Shown: piece by piece, positions 1 through 11,991 of the stretch
How positions within the stretch are numbered: the first letter of the stretch is position 1
Layout: the number at the start of each line of letters is the position of its first letter
Origin: Asterochloris sp. CNOR1
Lineage: Eukaryota > Chlorophyta > Trebouxiophyceae > Trebouxiales > Trebouxiaceae
Assembly (NCBI GenBank): GCA_963969365.1
Contig: OZ017748.1
Coordinates: forward strand, 1,488,001-1,552,000
DNA length: 64,000 nt
Direction of reading: 5' to 3'
Notes under the pieces: model-generated
What the model saw: the letters and a program-made list of their open reading frames with translations, nothing else
What the model was told of the DNA's origin: nothing
Databases searched by the model: none
Program-made: the position numbers and the translations under genes

Positions 1-1072
1 CGAGCAGGCGAGGCAGGTGCTTGCAGCAGGACAGCATGGGGGCACTGCAGCAGCCATGCAGGTGGCGCCTGCAGCTCAGCACACACATGGGGAACCCCTG
101 CCGCCCACCAGGCTAGGGCAGGTGCCCGCCCAGCAGCCGGTGCAAGCAGTGGCTGCGACTGCCGCTGGTGGCCTCCACGGTGCTCAGGCAGACTCTCCAG
201 AGCCCGGCAAGCTGGTGCTGCATGGGCAGGAGCTGGTGCTGTTTCAGGAGGCTGTGGTGCAGCCATGGGATTGCCCAGCTGGGCTGACATTAGTCAGGGA
301 CCAAGGCCCCAGCCCACTGCAGCAACAGCCAACCTCAGACAGAGCAACTGCGCCTGCAGGCCCGAAGCAGCAGTGGGTCTCCCATAGCGCTGCTGCTGCT
401 GGTGCCTGCAACAGTCCCACCCAGGAGGAAGGCAGCAGGCCTGGGCACGCCACAGAGCTGCACCGGTCAGCTGGGGAGCTGCACAAAAAGGCCCCAAGTC
501 CCATCGTGCCAGCAGAGCAGAGCAGCAATCCAGTGCCGCTGCTGCAGCTGCGGCAGGAAACCATCAGCAGCTCTGCAGCCCCGTGTGTCACACGGTGGCC
601 CCAGGGGGAGCAGCAATCTGCTACATCCCCAGGCAGCTGTTGTGCCAGCCCCAGGCAGAGGCGCCATGAGCTGCACTGTCTAATGCGGCCCTGTACTAGC
701 CCCAGGACAGGTGGCGGAACCTCACGCCACATACACAGTCATGCTGGGCACACTGCTGCCCTCCCGAGGAGGCGAGCGCAGACTGCCCACGTCAGCCGTG
801 CAAGCAAGACCAATCAGCGCCAGAGCTCCCCTGTGGCATGGACGGCAGCAGCACTGGCTCCCTTCGTCCTGGGGCCAGCGCTGCCAAGTCATGATGACAA
901 TGGCAAGACGCATCTCCCTATCTTTACCACCTTCAGAACTAAGAAGCATGACATTCCTGTGCCTGCCAAGCGGCGTGGGCATCAATTGTTTCTACACCAT
1001 GCTGAGGGGCAGCTAGCGGCCATGCAACACAAGTTGAGCCAGGTCATGGCACCAAACAGAACAGAGTGAGCT
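1..1072 (+). CDS. Possible 3' end of a low-complexity protein gene
   Basis: A plus-strand reading frame stays open from the left edge to a stop near 1,070, about 350 codons. It is rich in Ala, Gln, Pro and Ser and has no domain I recognise. The last 80 residues are more ordinary, with a basic stretch (PAKRRGH) and a short helical tail. A minus-strand frame is also partly open in the first 700 bases, so strand is not certain. If real, it is the last exon of a gene that starts left of the window and ends tail-to-tail with the BAP31-like gene. GC-rich sequence makes long chance frames common here, so I hold this loosely. Confidence 0.3.
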
Positions 1073-1307
1073 TCACACACCAGACCAGAACCTCCCCCCT
1101 GTGCTGCGCCTTTCTGAGTGACCATTGAGACTTGCAGCTATCCATGAAAGCACCTGACAGACCGGGCGATGACACCGGCCTTCAACACAAGGAACAATCG
1201 CAACTGCACTGAATGAAACTGCTGCAAATATACATGGATTGCAAGCTGATAGTCTTCCTCGACAGAGGGCCATCTGCACATTCAGTGCACTCAAGTGACT
1301 GGAGCCC

Positions 1308-2418
1308 TCAAGTTGCCTTTTTTGTGGCAGACCCAGCTGCGGCCGTGGGCCTGGTGGGTGCAGTGTCAACGCCAGTGGTAGGCCTGGCAGGGCGCCCACC
1401 GCGCAGCTCGTCTTCAAGTCTCTTCTTGGCCAGCAGGATCTGGTACACACGTGCCAGAATTACCCACAGGGACAAGCTGAACAGGCTGATCCAGAAGTTC
1501 CGCTGCGATGCAGACGCGCAGAGTGTCAGAGTGGGCTGCTGTGAGCAGTTGAGTGATGAAGAAGTGCCACACTCCTTAGCTGCTACTTTGCATTCGAGAT
1601 AACATCTGGCCCAGGCCAAGTACACAGCCTGAGTGTACCTGTGCCCTGGCCTTCTTCAGGCGTGGGTCTGAGTAGATGTTGCCAGGCGTCACATTCTCCA
1701 GTACGCTCTTGTCAGCCTCCATCCTGTAGGTGGTCTGTAGGCAGCCTGCAGCATGCACGCTTGCGCTTCAGCAGCACTCCTGCGAGCCAAACACTGGGCA
1801 GAAGGTGGCACCGCGGCAGGCACAGGCTTTCACCAGCATGTGGAACGCAGCCCCAGTCAATGGCATGGAGCCCGCCTAGCAAGTGGAGCACTTGTGCAGC
1901 AGCACCTTACATGAGCAGATTTGGCTGCCAGTGCACTCAACATGACATGCGTGGAAGCCTTGCAATTGTGATACAATCCCATGCTCAACTGCACACGTTC
2001 TGCTACAAGAGCAGCTTACTTGCAAAGATGACGGCCGACACGGACAGCATGACATGGAGAAGGCTGAATATTCCCACTGCAGAGCAAGGCAATCTGAAGA
2101 TCAGCAGTGAGGACCAGAGGGAAGCTGATACCTGGGCAAAGCAGCGCTGCTGAAGCAAATGCTGACCAAGCTAGCTAAAACACCTCACCAAATGTCACGC
2201 CCAGGGTGCGGTCCACCAGGTTCAGCACAGTTCTGTGAAAAGGCCTGCAGGCCCAGACTTGTGTCCTGATTGACTTCACGCACAATTTGGCAGACAGTGG
2301 CAACACATGCACGTCCAGGCTGGCAGAGCTACCTTGGTGCAGGCAGCAGCAGGAATGTGAGGAGTAGGAACGGCAGCGTCAGGCAGAAGTAGACGACTAT
2401 GGTCCAAGCACCAGCCAT
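1308..2418 (-). CDS. BAP31-like ER membrane protein
   Basis: Five exons join in one frame: 2418-2333, 2244-2189, 2076-2020, 1745-1639 and 1502-1308, giving 166 aa. Three hydrophobic segments are visible: residues about 5-25 (VVYFCLTLPFLLLTFLLLP), about 45-65 (a LLHVMLSVSAVIFA core) and about 105-125 (RNFWISLFSLSLWVILARVY). The last is followed by a charged helix (AKKRLEDEL). The spacing, and an arginine-rich run just before the third helix (KKARAQRNFW), match the BAP29/BAP31 family of ER cargo-sorting and quality-control proteins. The protein ends in KKAT, a di-lysine KKXX signal for retrieval to the ER, as in animal BAP31. Family members are usually longer, with a long C-terminal coiled coil; here that tail is only about 40 residues and Pro/Thr/Ala-rich. 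The start ATG precedes the first membrane segment directly. Confidence 0.72.
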
Positions 2419-2634
2419 TTTGAAATGGGTGGCTTTGAGCCTTGATTTGCAGGGAAGCCGAGCAGAAAAGGTCAAAGGTCAACTGAAAGTACTCTGCAGC
2501 ATGATCTTGGAAAACATACAACTGAAGAGCAACCAGTCAGCACTTAAAATTTAGCATGTGTTCTGGGGAGGCCAGCAACAAGGCGATCTTTGAGGCAATG
2601 TCAAAGGCGGGAGTTACATACATGGAGTTCGGCA

Positions 2635-4893
2635 TCAGTGGAAGCCCAGCATGGCAAAAAAGCGCCCGCGTTGCGGCTGCAGTGATGAGGCCTGGGCCTC
2701 CACATCTTCGCTGTGAGTGGGGCCGTCGTCTGATGCTGCTGCCAGGAGCCCGCTGGTTGCGACGCTCTGCTGGAGCGGTGGCACAAGGGCACCCTCCGTT
2801 GCCAGAGGATCTGCACAGCTTGTGATAGGCGCTCTGCCGCCTGCCTGGCCACGTCTTGTGCACACCAACTGCAACTGCAAGCTCTCTACCGAGCTGGCCT
2901 GCTGTGCATCTCTTGACAAGGCACTGCCTTGACCAGCGCCAGACATGGGCACAGGGTTCTGCAGCTGCGCCAGCTCACACTCTGGCAGGGCGCGGAAGGA
3001 ATCAGCCCGCATGGCAGCAGGTGCCTGCTGCATGAAGGCGGCGTCAGGTTGGCACCGGGACCCCGCAGAGGGTGGCCTGCTGCGTTGGGCAGGGATGCTG
3101 AAGGAGCCGCCAGCCTCCATGCTGGCTGACAGCATTGGCACCTTGCGCTTCTTGCTGTAGGGTTCAGCAGGGGCCTCCTCTTTGTAGGCGATGTCAGCCC
3201 TGCCTCCTGCAACAGCGTGCAGGGGCACCTGTCACCAGCCCAGATTGCAGCTGGGAATCCGCAGGATCCTCCTTCATTCAAGGCGATGGCAGCCGCGTGC
3301 ATGTGGCACGGTGTCATGACCACAGTCATCTGGGAACTAGATGTGGCAGCCCAGGGCAAATTGCCTGGCCAAAATACAGAAGAGACACCAATTCCTTTCG
3401 CAGGCTGTGGAAAGGATTTCTACACATGCAATTCTGTCACACAACAGGCCAAGACTGTACCACGCAACCATGGGGGACTGGCAGGGGAGTAGCGACCAGG
3501 ACGAGCGCTCATGCCTACTGCCTGCCAGTCTATTAGAGAGGGTGCGCAGCAGAGGCGATGGGTGTGTTGCTCGCCTGAAGGACCTGTACATCGCAGCCAA
3601 AGGCCAAGGCTACCTCATGCAACCTCAGCCTGGAGTCTCTACTCTGTTGTTGCAAGGAAGTATGATTGTGCTGTAGTGTGCGCACCTGGCTGAGCCACTA
3701 GGAACAGCTGTTTGGGGTCACGCCTGAGCTGCAAGCTATGGCTGGACTCGGCTGGGATGGGCGCCTGGCTGCCTACAGTAGTGGGGACCTGAGGATGGCG
3801 GCGACGCCATGCCCGCCTGACCGCAGCAAAAGCAGTGTGAGCCAGGGATGCACATGGACTCTGCCTCAGCTACAACACTCAGCCACTGACTGCGCACGGC
3901 AACGACATTATCTGTCCAGCAAAATGCAGCCTCCCCTGGCAAAGCAGCCTCCCAGCAGCTAACTGAGAGCCAGTGGCACCAAGCAGGACTAGCCAGCCTG
4001 CAGCAGCAAATGCAAACCAAATTGGCATGGGCTGAGAAAAGACTGCCCCAGCATGCATCGCCGTGAGCATGCTGGCTCGACTGCAGAAGGTTCAGCCCAC
4101 CAGTAGCAGGAGATTGACCACCACAGTAGTGCAGCAAGCACCCTGCAGCATGCCTGGCTCACCTGCAGAAGTAGTAGCCCACGAGCAACAGCAGAATTAG
4201 AGCCAGGGTCACACTGAAGCCGATGACCATGTAGATCAGGAACATGACGCTGTTGCTCTTGTTCCAGCCGCCGCCGCCCCCTGTGATGCCATTGATGTTG
4301 CTGGGAGGCATCGACATTGCTGGCGCTGGCGCCATGTCAGATGCTTCATCCATAGCCTGTGACTGAAGGAGCGCCTGCAAGTCATCAGAGCACATGTCAT
4401 GCCTAAGTGCAGCAAGAACCCTACTGCAGCAGCACAAGGGGCCTGATGCTTCCTTGACCAGGCGTAGGACCTCGGCGTGCCGCTCAGCAGCACTCCTGGC
4501 ACACCCTGCCTGGATATACTTGCAGCGCTGCTGCTCATCAAGCAACTTAGCAATAACAGGCAGCTCTGCTGCAGCCTGAAGACATTAAGTGACCAGAGTG
4601 GGTTCCGTGCCACAGATGCGGCCTGCCCGTCCTGCAGATGCACTGCCTCATAGCCAGCTCAAGCCCCCAGACAGCTATGAGCTCAGACTGATTGCCTCAG
4701 AGCATCTGGCCGGTACATGTCAGCAGCCGACTGATGCTGACTGGCCATGCCAAAGTCATCCTAGACTCACCTGCCGCTGTGGCTGTGCGATCCACAACGT
4801 CAGGCCTATAGACCAGACCCACCACAGTTCAACGGCTTTCTGCAACGGGAAGAAAGAATTCTGGCTGAACCTCACAGGTTTCTCTCCTGCCAT
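2635..4893 (-). CDS. Membrane protein of unknown function
   Basis: I do not recognise this protein. The start at 4,893 opens a 41-codon exon (4893-4771) with a hydrophobic stretch (ELWWVWSIGLTLWI) and a clean donor. The next exon begins at 4,575 in phase and encodes a charged helix (ELPVIAKLLDEQQR). Further on comes a Gly/Asn linker (GITGGGGGWNKSN) and a strong membrane segment (VTLALILLLLVGYYF) ending at a donor near 4,161. A later open stretch, 3228-2635, carries a basic cluster (YSKKRKVPML) and a Ser/Ala/Gln-rich tail. It may be the last exon or belong to another gene. Exons between 3,230 and 4,160 are not resolved. Its start codon lies only 28 bases from that of the Lunapark-like gene on the other strand. 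Confidence 0.45.
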
Positions 4894-4921
4894 GGATCTG
4901 TCCTAATCGACCTCTCCAGGC
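4894..4921. promoter_or_regulatory. Very short divergent spacer
   Basis: Only 28 bases separate the start codons of the minus-strand membrane protein and the plus-strand Lunapark-like gene. No TATA element is visible. If both starts are right, the promoters must lie inside each other's transcribed region. Otherwise one gene has an unseen upstream non-coding exon; the sequence just before the plus-strand ATG (ctctccag) resembles an acceptor. Confidence 0.4.
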
Positions 4922-7272
4922 ATGGGAGGCTGGTTCTCCAAAGTGGGCACGGACAGCTTCTATGCCAGCCTCGACAAGCAGCTGCAGCATCTTCAGGAGA
5001 ACACACAGCGCTTACAGGTGGCTGCAGTCAATCATTTCAGTTGAGCCTGCTGCTCTAGAGTGCTGCCACAACTCAACAGCAGCTCCCCACCTGAAGGAGC
5101 TGCAACGAGTTCGCCTCCAGCGGCAGCAGGCAATTGGCACATCCATCATCATCTGGAGTGTGGGGGTGTTTGGCATTTTGCTGGCCTACGCTGCCTGGGT
5201 GAGGCATCACCTGTGGCTTGATCTGAGTTTGCCCAGGCCTTGCATGGTGGAAGTTTACTTGACTTGCACCTTGACACTGCGAATCTGCTCCTCACATTGC
5301 TGACGCTGCATGTAGGTGATCAGGCAGCCTGCGGGCATGTTCACAGCCAGGGGACATGCCTTGAGAGTTGCCCCAGTGATCCTTGAGCCGGTGGCGGCTG
5401 TCCTGTTGCACCATCTCATGCTGTGGCTCCTGACACTGCGGGATCAGAGGATCGCCAACAGGCTCAAGCACCTGGAGCAGCGGCGGCGCAAAATCTTAAC
5501 CGAGCTGAAGGTAAAGTCCAGACTTCATTTCATGTCTCCAGCTAAGATCCGGCCCAGCACCCGTGGACAAATGCCAACCTTTGCACAAGCCAGCCTGAGC
5601 ATCTGCTGCACCCTGATCAATCTGCAAGGACAGGCGTCTGCAGTCTGTGCTGGGATGCACTGTGCTGCAGCTCTGCTGGTGGAACCCATATTGGTGAAGC
5701 CTGTGTGAATGCAATCTGGATCGCTTGTGGATCCCGTGCCCTGCTCCTCCTGCTGCAAGTGCTGCTGATCAGCCCGCAATGGTGCAGCCTGGGCTGTTGC
5801 TCTTCAAGCATACCCTGCTGCTTCTGCAGGACTCCACGCGATATCAGAAGACGCAGGCCCTACTCGAAAAGTATGACCCAGAGTATGTCCCGCCCTCCCC
5901 ACGGGGCGCTGGTCAGATGAGCCACGCCTTTGCATCGCCGGAACCTCGAAAGAGGTTAGCTGAGCTGCTTGCCAGGTCTGCTGTGGCTGTACTCATTGCA
6001 GGGACGCAGGAGCAGGCTTGTGGCCAGGCCGGCACATTCCTGGCAGGGCACCTGCAGGCGCCTGCTGTCCTGTCACTGCTGCTGCCTGCCCACAAGCCAA
6101 AGCCACCTATGCATGCTTATGTCTGCTGCCCTGGCCTTTGACACCAGGCGTCAGGAGTCCTACTGCTGCTGTGTGCTTTGCAGGCAGCTTGCTGGTGGTG
6201 CCGGCGGTGCCACACCTGCCTCTGTGTTGAAGACAGGCTTTGGAGCCGCAGGCTCTCGTGTGATGCCTCTTCTGGGCGCCGTTGCAAATCTTGTGGGTGA
6301 CAACCCAGAGCTACAGGGAGCTCTCCAGTGAGTCTGCTGGCTGTTGCCCTTTGAGGCAGCTGTCGGCATGCTGGGCTCTGGCAAGGGTCATTTTGAGCAG
6401 ACCTGCTGTGCTAAATGTCAATCATCGCAGGAGTGCTGCTTTGGCATTGGGGCCCAACATCAGGTCCTGCACAGGCTTGCCTGCAGCCTGTCAACTCAGG
6501 CCCTTGTGCCCTCTGCTGAAGCCCTTTGTGAGAGCTGAACTTTAAATGGCCTGTGGCTGATTGATGGAACAGTTGTCTTGAGGACTGCCTAACCCTCTGA
6601 TGCAGAGGCCAGTCAAGCCTGCCCACATGCTTATGCAGGGAATGCGGCTGACAGGATGTGCTCCGTTGTGCAGGGCTGCCCGCTCTGACGCTGAGGCCCT
6701 GCGTCAGCGTGTGGGCAGGTTGACCCTGGAGAACAGGGAGCTTAGGGCACGGCTGGGGGAACCCACAGATGGTCAGTGTCAGGGTTCAGGTTTTAGAGGT
6801 TGGGGTCAGTGCCGGCCTGCTACTCAAGTCTGATGTGACCTTTTGAGACATGTCCTGTTTGTGTAGTCTGCCCTGCAGGTGTTCACAGGTTTATGCGTGC
6901 AGATGTCTCAGCTAATGCTGTCATAGATGTACACAGCCTGACTCCAACAGCATGTGTGTCCTGCTTCAAACTGCACGATCGGGGCCAGCCATTGAAACTT
7001 GGGACATTGTACGGCTGGCTTTCATTGCAGGTGATGCAGACGAAGCACCTTTGGAGGGTGATGAGGCAGCGCAGGCGCAGTATGCCGGTTCGGAGGATGG
7101 AGGTGGCCCTCTGAAAGGCAGAGACCTGCTCAGAGCCCTCAGCGATGCTGCTCCTCTCTCCAACGACCCAGCAGCTGGCAGATGTGAGCCACAGCCCCAA
7201 ACAGCAAGCAGACCAGAGACTAACAAAGGCCTCATGCCAGCAGTTGCTGCTGCATCTGCTGTCCATTTGTAG
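4922..7272 (+). CDS. LNPK: Lunapark-like ER junction protein
   Basis: Seven exons keep one frame: 4922-5017, 5097-5198, 5316-5510, 5830-5954, 6184-6327, 6674-6771 and 7031-7272, giving 333 aa. The N-terminus MGGWFSK followed by a coiled-coil helix matches the Lunapark start (MGWFSR). Two hydrophobic segments follow (IIIWSVGVFGILLAY and VAAVLLHHLMLWLLTL). Then comes the Lunapark hallmark, a basic coiled coil (LEQRRRKILTELK) leading into YQKTQALLEKYDPEY. Lunapark stabilises three-way ER tubule junctions. A short LLGAVANLVGDNPEL block resembles the sequence just before the family's C4 zinc ribbon. The ribbon is not present: the next exon is a leucine-zipper-like helix (LRQRVGRLTLENRELRARL), followed by an acidic, then polar tail. 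The first three exons are clearest. Homology rests on the N-terminal half. Confidence 0.68.
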
Positions 7273-7340
7273 CACACTTCAAGCTGCAGACATGACCATA
7301 ACAGTGTGGCCGTGAGGTGGCTGCATGTTCAGTGATTCAT

Positions 7341-9660
7341 TCATTTGATCATGATTTCAAGCTGAAGGAGGGCATGTGCAAACAACAGTTCAGGCATGTC
7401 TGAGTAGTTTGCAGTCACACTGCATCCATTGAGTTTCATCTTGAAATGCCCTTTCAGGTCCACTTCAGGCGGGTCAGTATCTCTACTGTCTCTGGGCATG
7501 ATACCAGCAGCTTCAGCTGACTTGGAGTTCCTGGAGCTGCTGTGCTTTTTTCTTGAAAGTTTGCTGTCTGAGTTTTGGTGTCGTTTGCCAAGCAGCAGTG
7601 GGTACCTGTCTGTGCCCTGAGGCTGACCAGTAGTCAAGAGCTCACACTTGATGTTGTTGTGGGTCAGCAGGGACTGCAGCCCTGACGTGTCATGCCCACT
7701 GCACTCACCAGCAGCAACATACACCAGCCATGCATGCAGTACAAGTTGCTGAAGCGCAAGGGAAGTGGACTGAGTCTGGTAGCACCGAAGCAGTGCGCCA
7801 GCATATGAGCCATTTGGGCCAGCTAGACACTGCTGGAGGGCCTGCAGGCAAGCAGGAGTCCCCCCTTGGTCTCAGCTCCATGTGACATGTTACAAGAGGC
7901 AAAGCATCAGATCAAGGCATCAACAGCAAATTTTGCCCTTGACGAAAAGTGGCAAGCTGGAGCCCACTCTACCTTCAGAGCCTCACCTTGAGCATTTGCC
8001 GATGAGAGGGCTGCCTGCAGCGCTGTGCCAGCTGTAAGCGCTTCATGGCGAGGGCACAGCACACCAGCAGATCCTCAAATCTGCTCCAACGCACACCGCC
8101 AAATAGGACTGCCAGCAGCATACGATCCACGGCCTGCTTCAAGGCTGGGGTATTCATGCTCTCCTCAGATATGTGGCCTGCTGCTGTGCTGCCACCAGCC
8201 AGCGCCTCCCTGACTGCTCCCAGCCGTGCTGACACCTCACGCCAGGGCAGCAGCTCCACAGAGAGACCCAGCAGCTGCCCCTCGCTGAACGCAGGCAGCA
8301 GGCGCTTGCACAGCAGGCGCCAGGGCAGCTGGACTGCTACCTCGCGCATCAGGCCATGCACGTGGCTGCTGCCCTTCTGCTGCAGCTCAGCAAACAGCTC
8401 CTGCAGCGCAGAGGAGAGGACTGTCATGGCAAGGGAGGGTACAGGTAGTCTGCAACCTGGTGACGCACACGGACCAGTCTGAAAGCTGAGCGCGCCATCA
8501 CCTGCAGCGTTATGCAGATAAGATCACACAAGTGCAGCAGCGCATGACGCATGATGTAGCGGCAGCCGGAAATGACAGGTCAGCACGAGGGTGGAAGACT
8601 GCCACGCACCTCCACCAAGAATGTCTGGTCCAGGGCCACAAAGTCGCTGCTCAAACTCTGCTGAAAAAGCTGGCTTTCCAGGAAGCCAGGCTCATGGGTG
8701 AGCAGGTTGAGGACTGTCTTCACAACGTTGAGCTCGGCAAAGTAACTGGGGCGGGATGCCACTGCCACTGGGGCATGTGGGTGACGCCCAGCCCACACAA
8801 GCCACTCCCAGACCTACAGGCAGCACAGACAGGACTGACTCAGAAGGCAGCCTTGAGACTGAGGGGGGCAGGGACATGAAAGTAAAGGACACCCTCCAGT
8901 GCAGGTGAGGGGAGCTATAATGCGGCAGCCTCTCTCAGTCCAGCACTGTCGCCAAGGCATGTCTGAGGTGGTCCCACCCTTGCCCTGTTTGCCAGTGCGT
9001 ACTGTGACAAAGCCCGCGCCCCGAACTTGAAGCGGCCAATGCTGTCCCCAAGGAAGCATCCAAACCAGGTCTGGATGCAGTGGTGGCTCCCTGCAGCAGG
9101 CAAGAATGGCTGGGTGCAGCGCGAGCACAGTCAGGCAAGGCACGTGGACACTGGATACGTGTGGACTCACTCTGGAATAGGTTTCGAGGAATGCTGGGCA
9201 AGTCAGCCAGACATGCAGCCACCTACAGTGCAACAAAACAAGGGGTGCTATGCGACTGCGGATATACACATGCAAGTGTGCAAAGCAGTGCAGCCTCACT
9301 AGGTCAGGCCGCTCCTCACAGGCAACCTGCAGCAGCTGTTTGCAAGCTCTGCTTGGGGCTGCACCATCAAGCAGCAGCTGTTTCAGCCTCTGCCAGCCCT
9401 CGCTGCTTGAAGCCGGCTCTGCCTGTCCCTGTGCAGCCATCAGCCACAGTCGGGCTTCCTGCCCGTCCATGGGGTCCTCCTGCAGCAAAGGGAACACCTC
9501 AGGTCATGCTTTGTGCGTGCAGTTGCATTGTAGAGCTTCAGCTCACCAGCACCAGATCTTTACAGGTCTGCATTGCCTGTTGAAGGAGCTGAGCGGCCTG
9601 GGTGACACCTCCAGAGCTGTAAGTGATAACGCCAAGGTCGACATCCAGGGTTGGCTGCAT
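7341..9660 (-). CDS. Helical protein of unknown function
   Basis: I do not recognise this protein. Exon 1 (9660 to about 9557) starts MQPTLDVDLGVITY and ends at a donor in phase with exon 2 (9479-9300), which encodes EARLWLMAAQGQ, WQRLKQLLLDGAAP and LLQVACEERPDL. Later open pieces read as amphipathic helices without membrane segments: NVVKTVLNLLTHEPGFLES (near 8,720), YIMRHALLHLCDLICITLQ (near 8,540), LPWRLLCKRLLPAF and WREVSARLGAVREAL (8,420-8,200). This looks like a helical-repeat scaffold. A Ser/Lys-rich tail at 7,724-7,341 (SRKKHSSSRNSKS) may be the C-terminus, but its link to the rest is weak. The gene is head-to-head with P5CR. Confidence 0.48.
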
Positions 9661-9866
9661 CTGGCACCTAGTGATGCCTGCTGCCTTTTCCCACATTAAT
9701 AGTGTGGGGGGTTGACCACAGTAGGTCACAACACTTCTCTCTACATTGCGGCCAGTGCACCATCTGACCTTGCCAGGCCACCTCGAATCACGTCAGATCG
9801 CCCAACAGGTGAGTGATGTGGCTTGACTGAGGGGTTTGCTGACAAGCAACTACCACACTTGCTGCT
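9661..9866. promoter_or_regulatory. Divergent promoter region, unknown gene / P5CR
   Basis: About 206 bases lie between the start codon of the minus-strand helical protein and the first in-frame ATG of P5CR. I see no TATA box. The arrangement implies a shared bidirectional promoter. A second in-frame P5CR ATG at 9,912 would lengthen the spacer. Confidence 0.4.
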
Positions 9867-11991
9867 ATGAATGAGGTGGACCGGAGCGCAGCATGCCTGC
9901 AGGACAGCATCATGACAGAAGGAGGTGGATCCAAGAAGGTCAGCAAGAAAATTGGCTTCATAGGGGCCGGCCAGATGGCTGAGGCCCTGGCTCGTGGGTT
10001 TCACAGCAGGGGGGTCGCTCCAGCCAGCAACATGTATGCTTATGACCCTGCCCCAGTTCGGAGGGACGTCTTCAAGAGCTTTGGAGCACATCCTGCGGAG
10101 ACCAGCAGTGAGGTGGGTTTACTTGTGCTCCATGCTGCCTTGTGGCCAAGCTGGGCATCCAAGGCAGAAGGGAGAGTGTGCCTGCTGCGAAGCTGACATG
10201 CAGAGGCCGGACAGCATTCACTGCTGCTGGCTGCCATGTTTGCGGAGCTTGCTACTCTGCTCCAGGCAGACACCTGGAGAAGAGGTCCTCAGGACATGCC
10301 AAAGTACTCAATCTCCATGTCTGGCTGAGCTGAGTTGCTGCCCTGCAGGTCGCAAAGAACTCGCAGGTCATCATGATTGCTGTCAAGCCCCAGTACGTGG
10401 GCACTGTGCTGGAAGAAATCAAGGACATCCTGACAGACGAGCACATCATTGTCTCTATTGCAGCTGGCATCCCTTTGTCCGCCATGAAGGTGAGCCTGAG
10501 CCCACCTTGTGCAGTTGCAGCTGGGGTCCCTGTCGGCAGTGAAGGTGCACCCCGGAACGCATCAAGCAGTGCGGCATGACCTGCACATGGGAAGACTTTT
10601 TTTGTTGCCGACTGCAGCAGGCATCCTTCTGTGAGCCCCCAGGGTCTCGGTCTGCCCCGCAGTGCTGCTATCTGCGCAGCCTCTGCCTGTCCTCCCGCAT
10701 GCGCCATGCCGGCTTGGGGAACTGCTTGGCCCCCAAGTCTTCTGCATAACCATCTGCAGGGGCCTGCAGGTGCTGCTGCTAACTTGTGCACCACCCTCGC
10801 CTCCAGGATCCCAAAGTTGCTCCTTCATTTCAAAATTGCCGCTTGCAGGAGTCTGCAGGTGCGGACAAGCACCTGATCAGAGTCATGCCTAACACTCCCT
10901 GCCTGGTGGGCGAGACAGCATCCGCCATGTGCTTGGGTGGCAAGGCCACAGAGGACGACGCAGAGGTTGTGAGGACTCTGTTCAGTGCTGTGGGCAAGAT
11001 ATTCCAGGTGAGTTTTGTGTCTTGCTCAGGCAAAGTTGCTTGACCGACATGCAACCCTTCATGACAATGCTGTTTGCCTGCTGCTGGCATGCAACCTCCT
11101 GCCCTGAACTCCACTCCTGCTGACATTCACAAGCAACAACAGGGACTAGGTGGCAGGGCAACTCATGCACACCTGCCCTTGCCCACCCATGCCCAACGGC
11201 AGGAAGCTGCTCGGCGCACGGACTGGCCCCAGCATGGTCGTGAGGCAATGCATATATTTCAAACACTGCTGGCACTACCTGCAGGTGGGTCAGCAGCCGC
11301 TCAGCGCAGCAACTGGCTTCAGGATATGGGTGCAGGGATCAATGCAGTGCCTGGCATCACGATCACATTGGTACCATGATCACATGTCAAACTTCCCATC
11401 AAACGCGTGCAGGTGGAAGAAAAATTGCTGAGCGCAGTGACTGGCCTCAGTGGCAGCGGGCCAGCCTACATCTTTGTTATGATCGAGGCGCTAGCAGATG
11501 GCGGCGTCAGGGCTGGCCTGCCCCGCGATATTGCCCAGCAGCTGGCAGCACAGACGGTGCTGGGGTCAGCCAAGATGGTGGTAGAGACTGGCAAGCACCC
11601 TGGTGTGCTGAAAGACATGGTCACAAGTCCAGGAGGTGAGGCAATGTGGTACAGGCAGGGTTGACGTGAAGGTGCCAGGGGTTATGCTCACAGTAACACC
11701 GTGTTTTGCTCCAAAGCTTTGCGGCAAGGCGGCGGCAGAGAGGTACTGTGAGATGCACCAATCTTGCTGGTCGCTTCCCTGCTTGTGCAGAGGGCTATAC
11801 CTCGAACAGATAGCAGAGTCGCCCACATTCTGCTCTCATGTTGGCTGCCTGTGGTAACAACGAAGCGTGCCCCTATAGGCACCACAATTGCTGGCGTGCA
11901 TGAGCTAGAGAAGGCTGGTGTGAGAGCAGCGTTCATCAACGCCGTCCTCGCTGCAGCTACACGAGCAGATGAGCTTGCCTCCAAGTTGTGA
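9867..11991 (+). CDS. P5CR: Pyrroline-5-carboxylate reductase
   Basis: This enzyme reduces pyrroline-5-carboxylate to proline with NAD(P)H, the last step of proline synthesis. Five exons join in frame: 9867-10112, 10349-10489, 10849-11007, 11413-11635 and 11879-11991, giving 293 aa (278 if translation starts at the ATG at 9,912, close to the usual length). The N-terminal Rossmann fold is visible as [18 protein letters not shown]. It is followed by the IAVKPQYV strand, [12 protein letters not shown], and the substrate-binding/dimer region [19 protein letters not shown]. The conserved VTSPGG ... TIAGVHELE stretch is split by the last intron. No clear targeting peptide is seen, so a cytosolic enzyme is likely, though the 15 extra N-terminal residues leave plastid targeting open. 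Introns 2 and 3 contain degraded copies of the adjoining exon edges. Confidence 0.95.
10513..10550 (+). repeat. Exon-edge echo downstream of P5CR exon 2
   Basis: The last 30 or so bases of exon 2 plus its donor (10,457-10,495) recur here in diverged form: shared blocks are ttgcagctgg, then tccct, then gtgaaggtg or catgaaggtg at the donor. A weaker third copy may lie near 10,610 (gcaggcatccttctgtgag). These sit just inside intron 2. Confidence 0.7.
11196..11325 (+). repeat. Two exon-edge echoes upstream of P5CR exon 4
   Basis: The start of exon 4 (11,408-11,450, encoding [13 protein letters not shown]) is preceded by two diverged copies, near 11,196-11,240 (would read [10 protein letters not shown]) and 11,279-11,325 (PLSAATGF). 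Spacing is about 85 and 130 bases. The second copy keeps an AG just before the matching position. Confidence 0.7.

Noticed and set aside
244-732. Minus-strand open frame rich in Cys, Leu and Trp opposite the first plus-strand frame
   Set aside because: Composition is that expected from the complement of an Ala/Gln-rich frame; no splice sites or domain support it.
6400-6470. CCAKCQ and ECC cysteines as the missing Lunapark zinc ribbon
   Set aside because: The cysteines lie in the intron between phased exons 5 and 6, and their spacing and surrounding residues do not match the ribbon.
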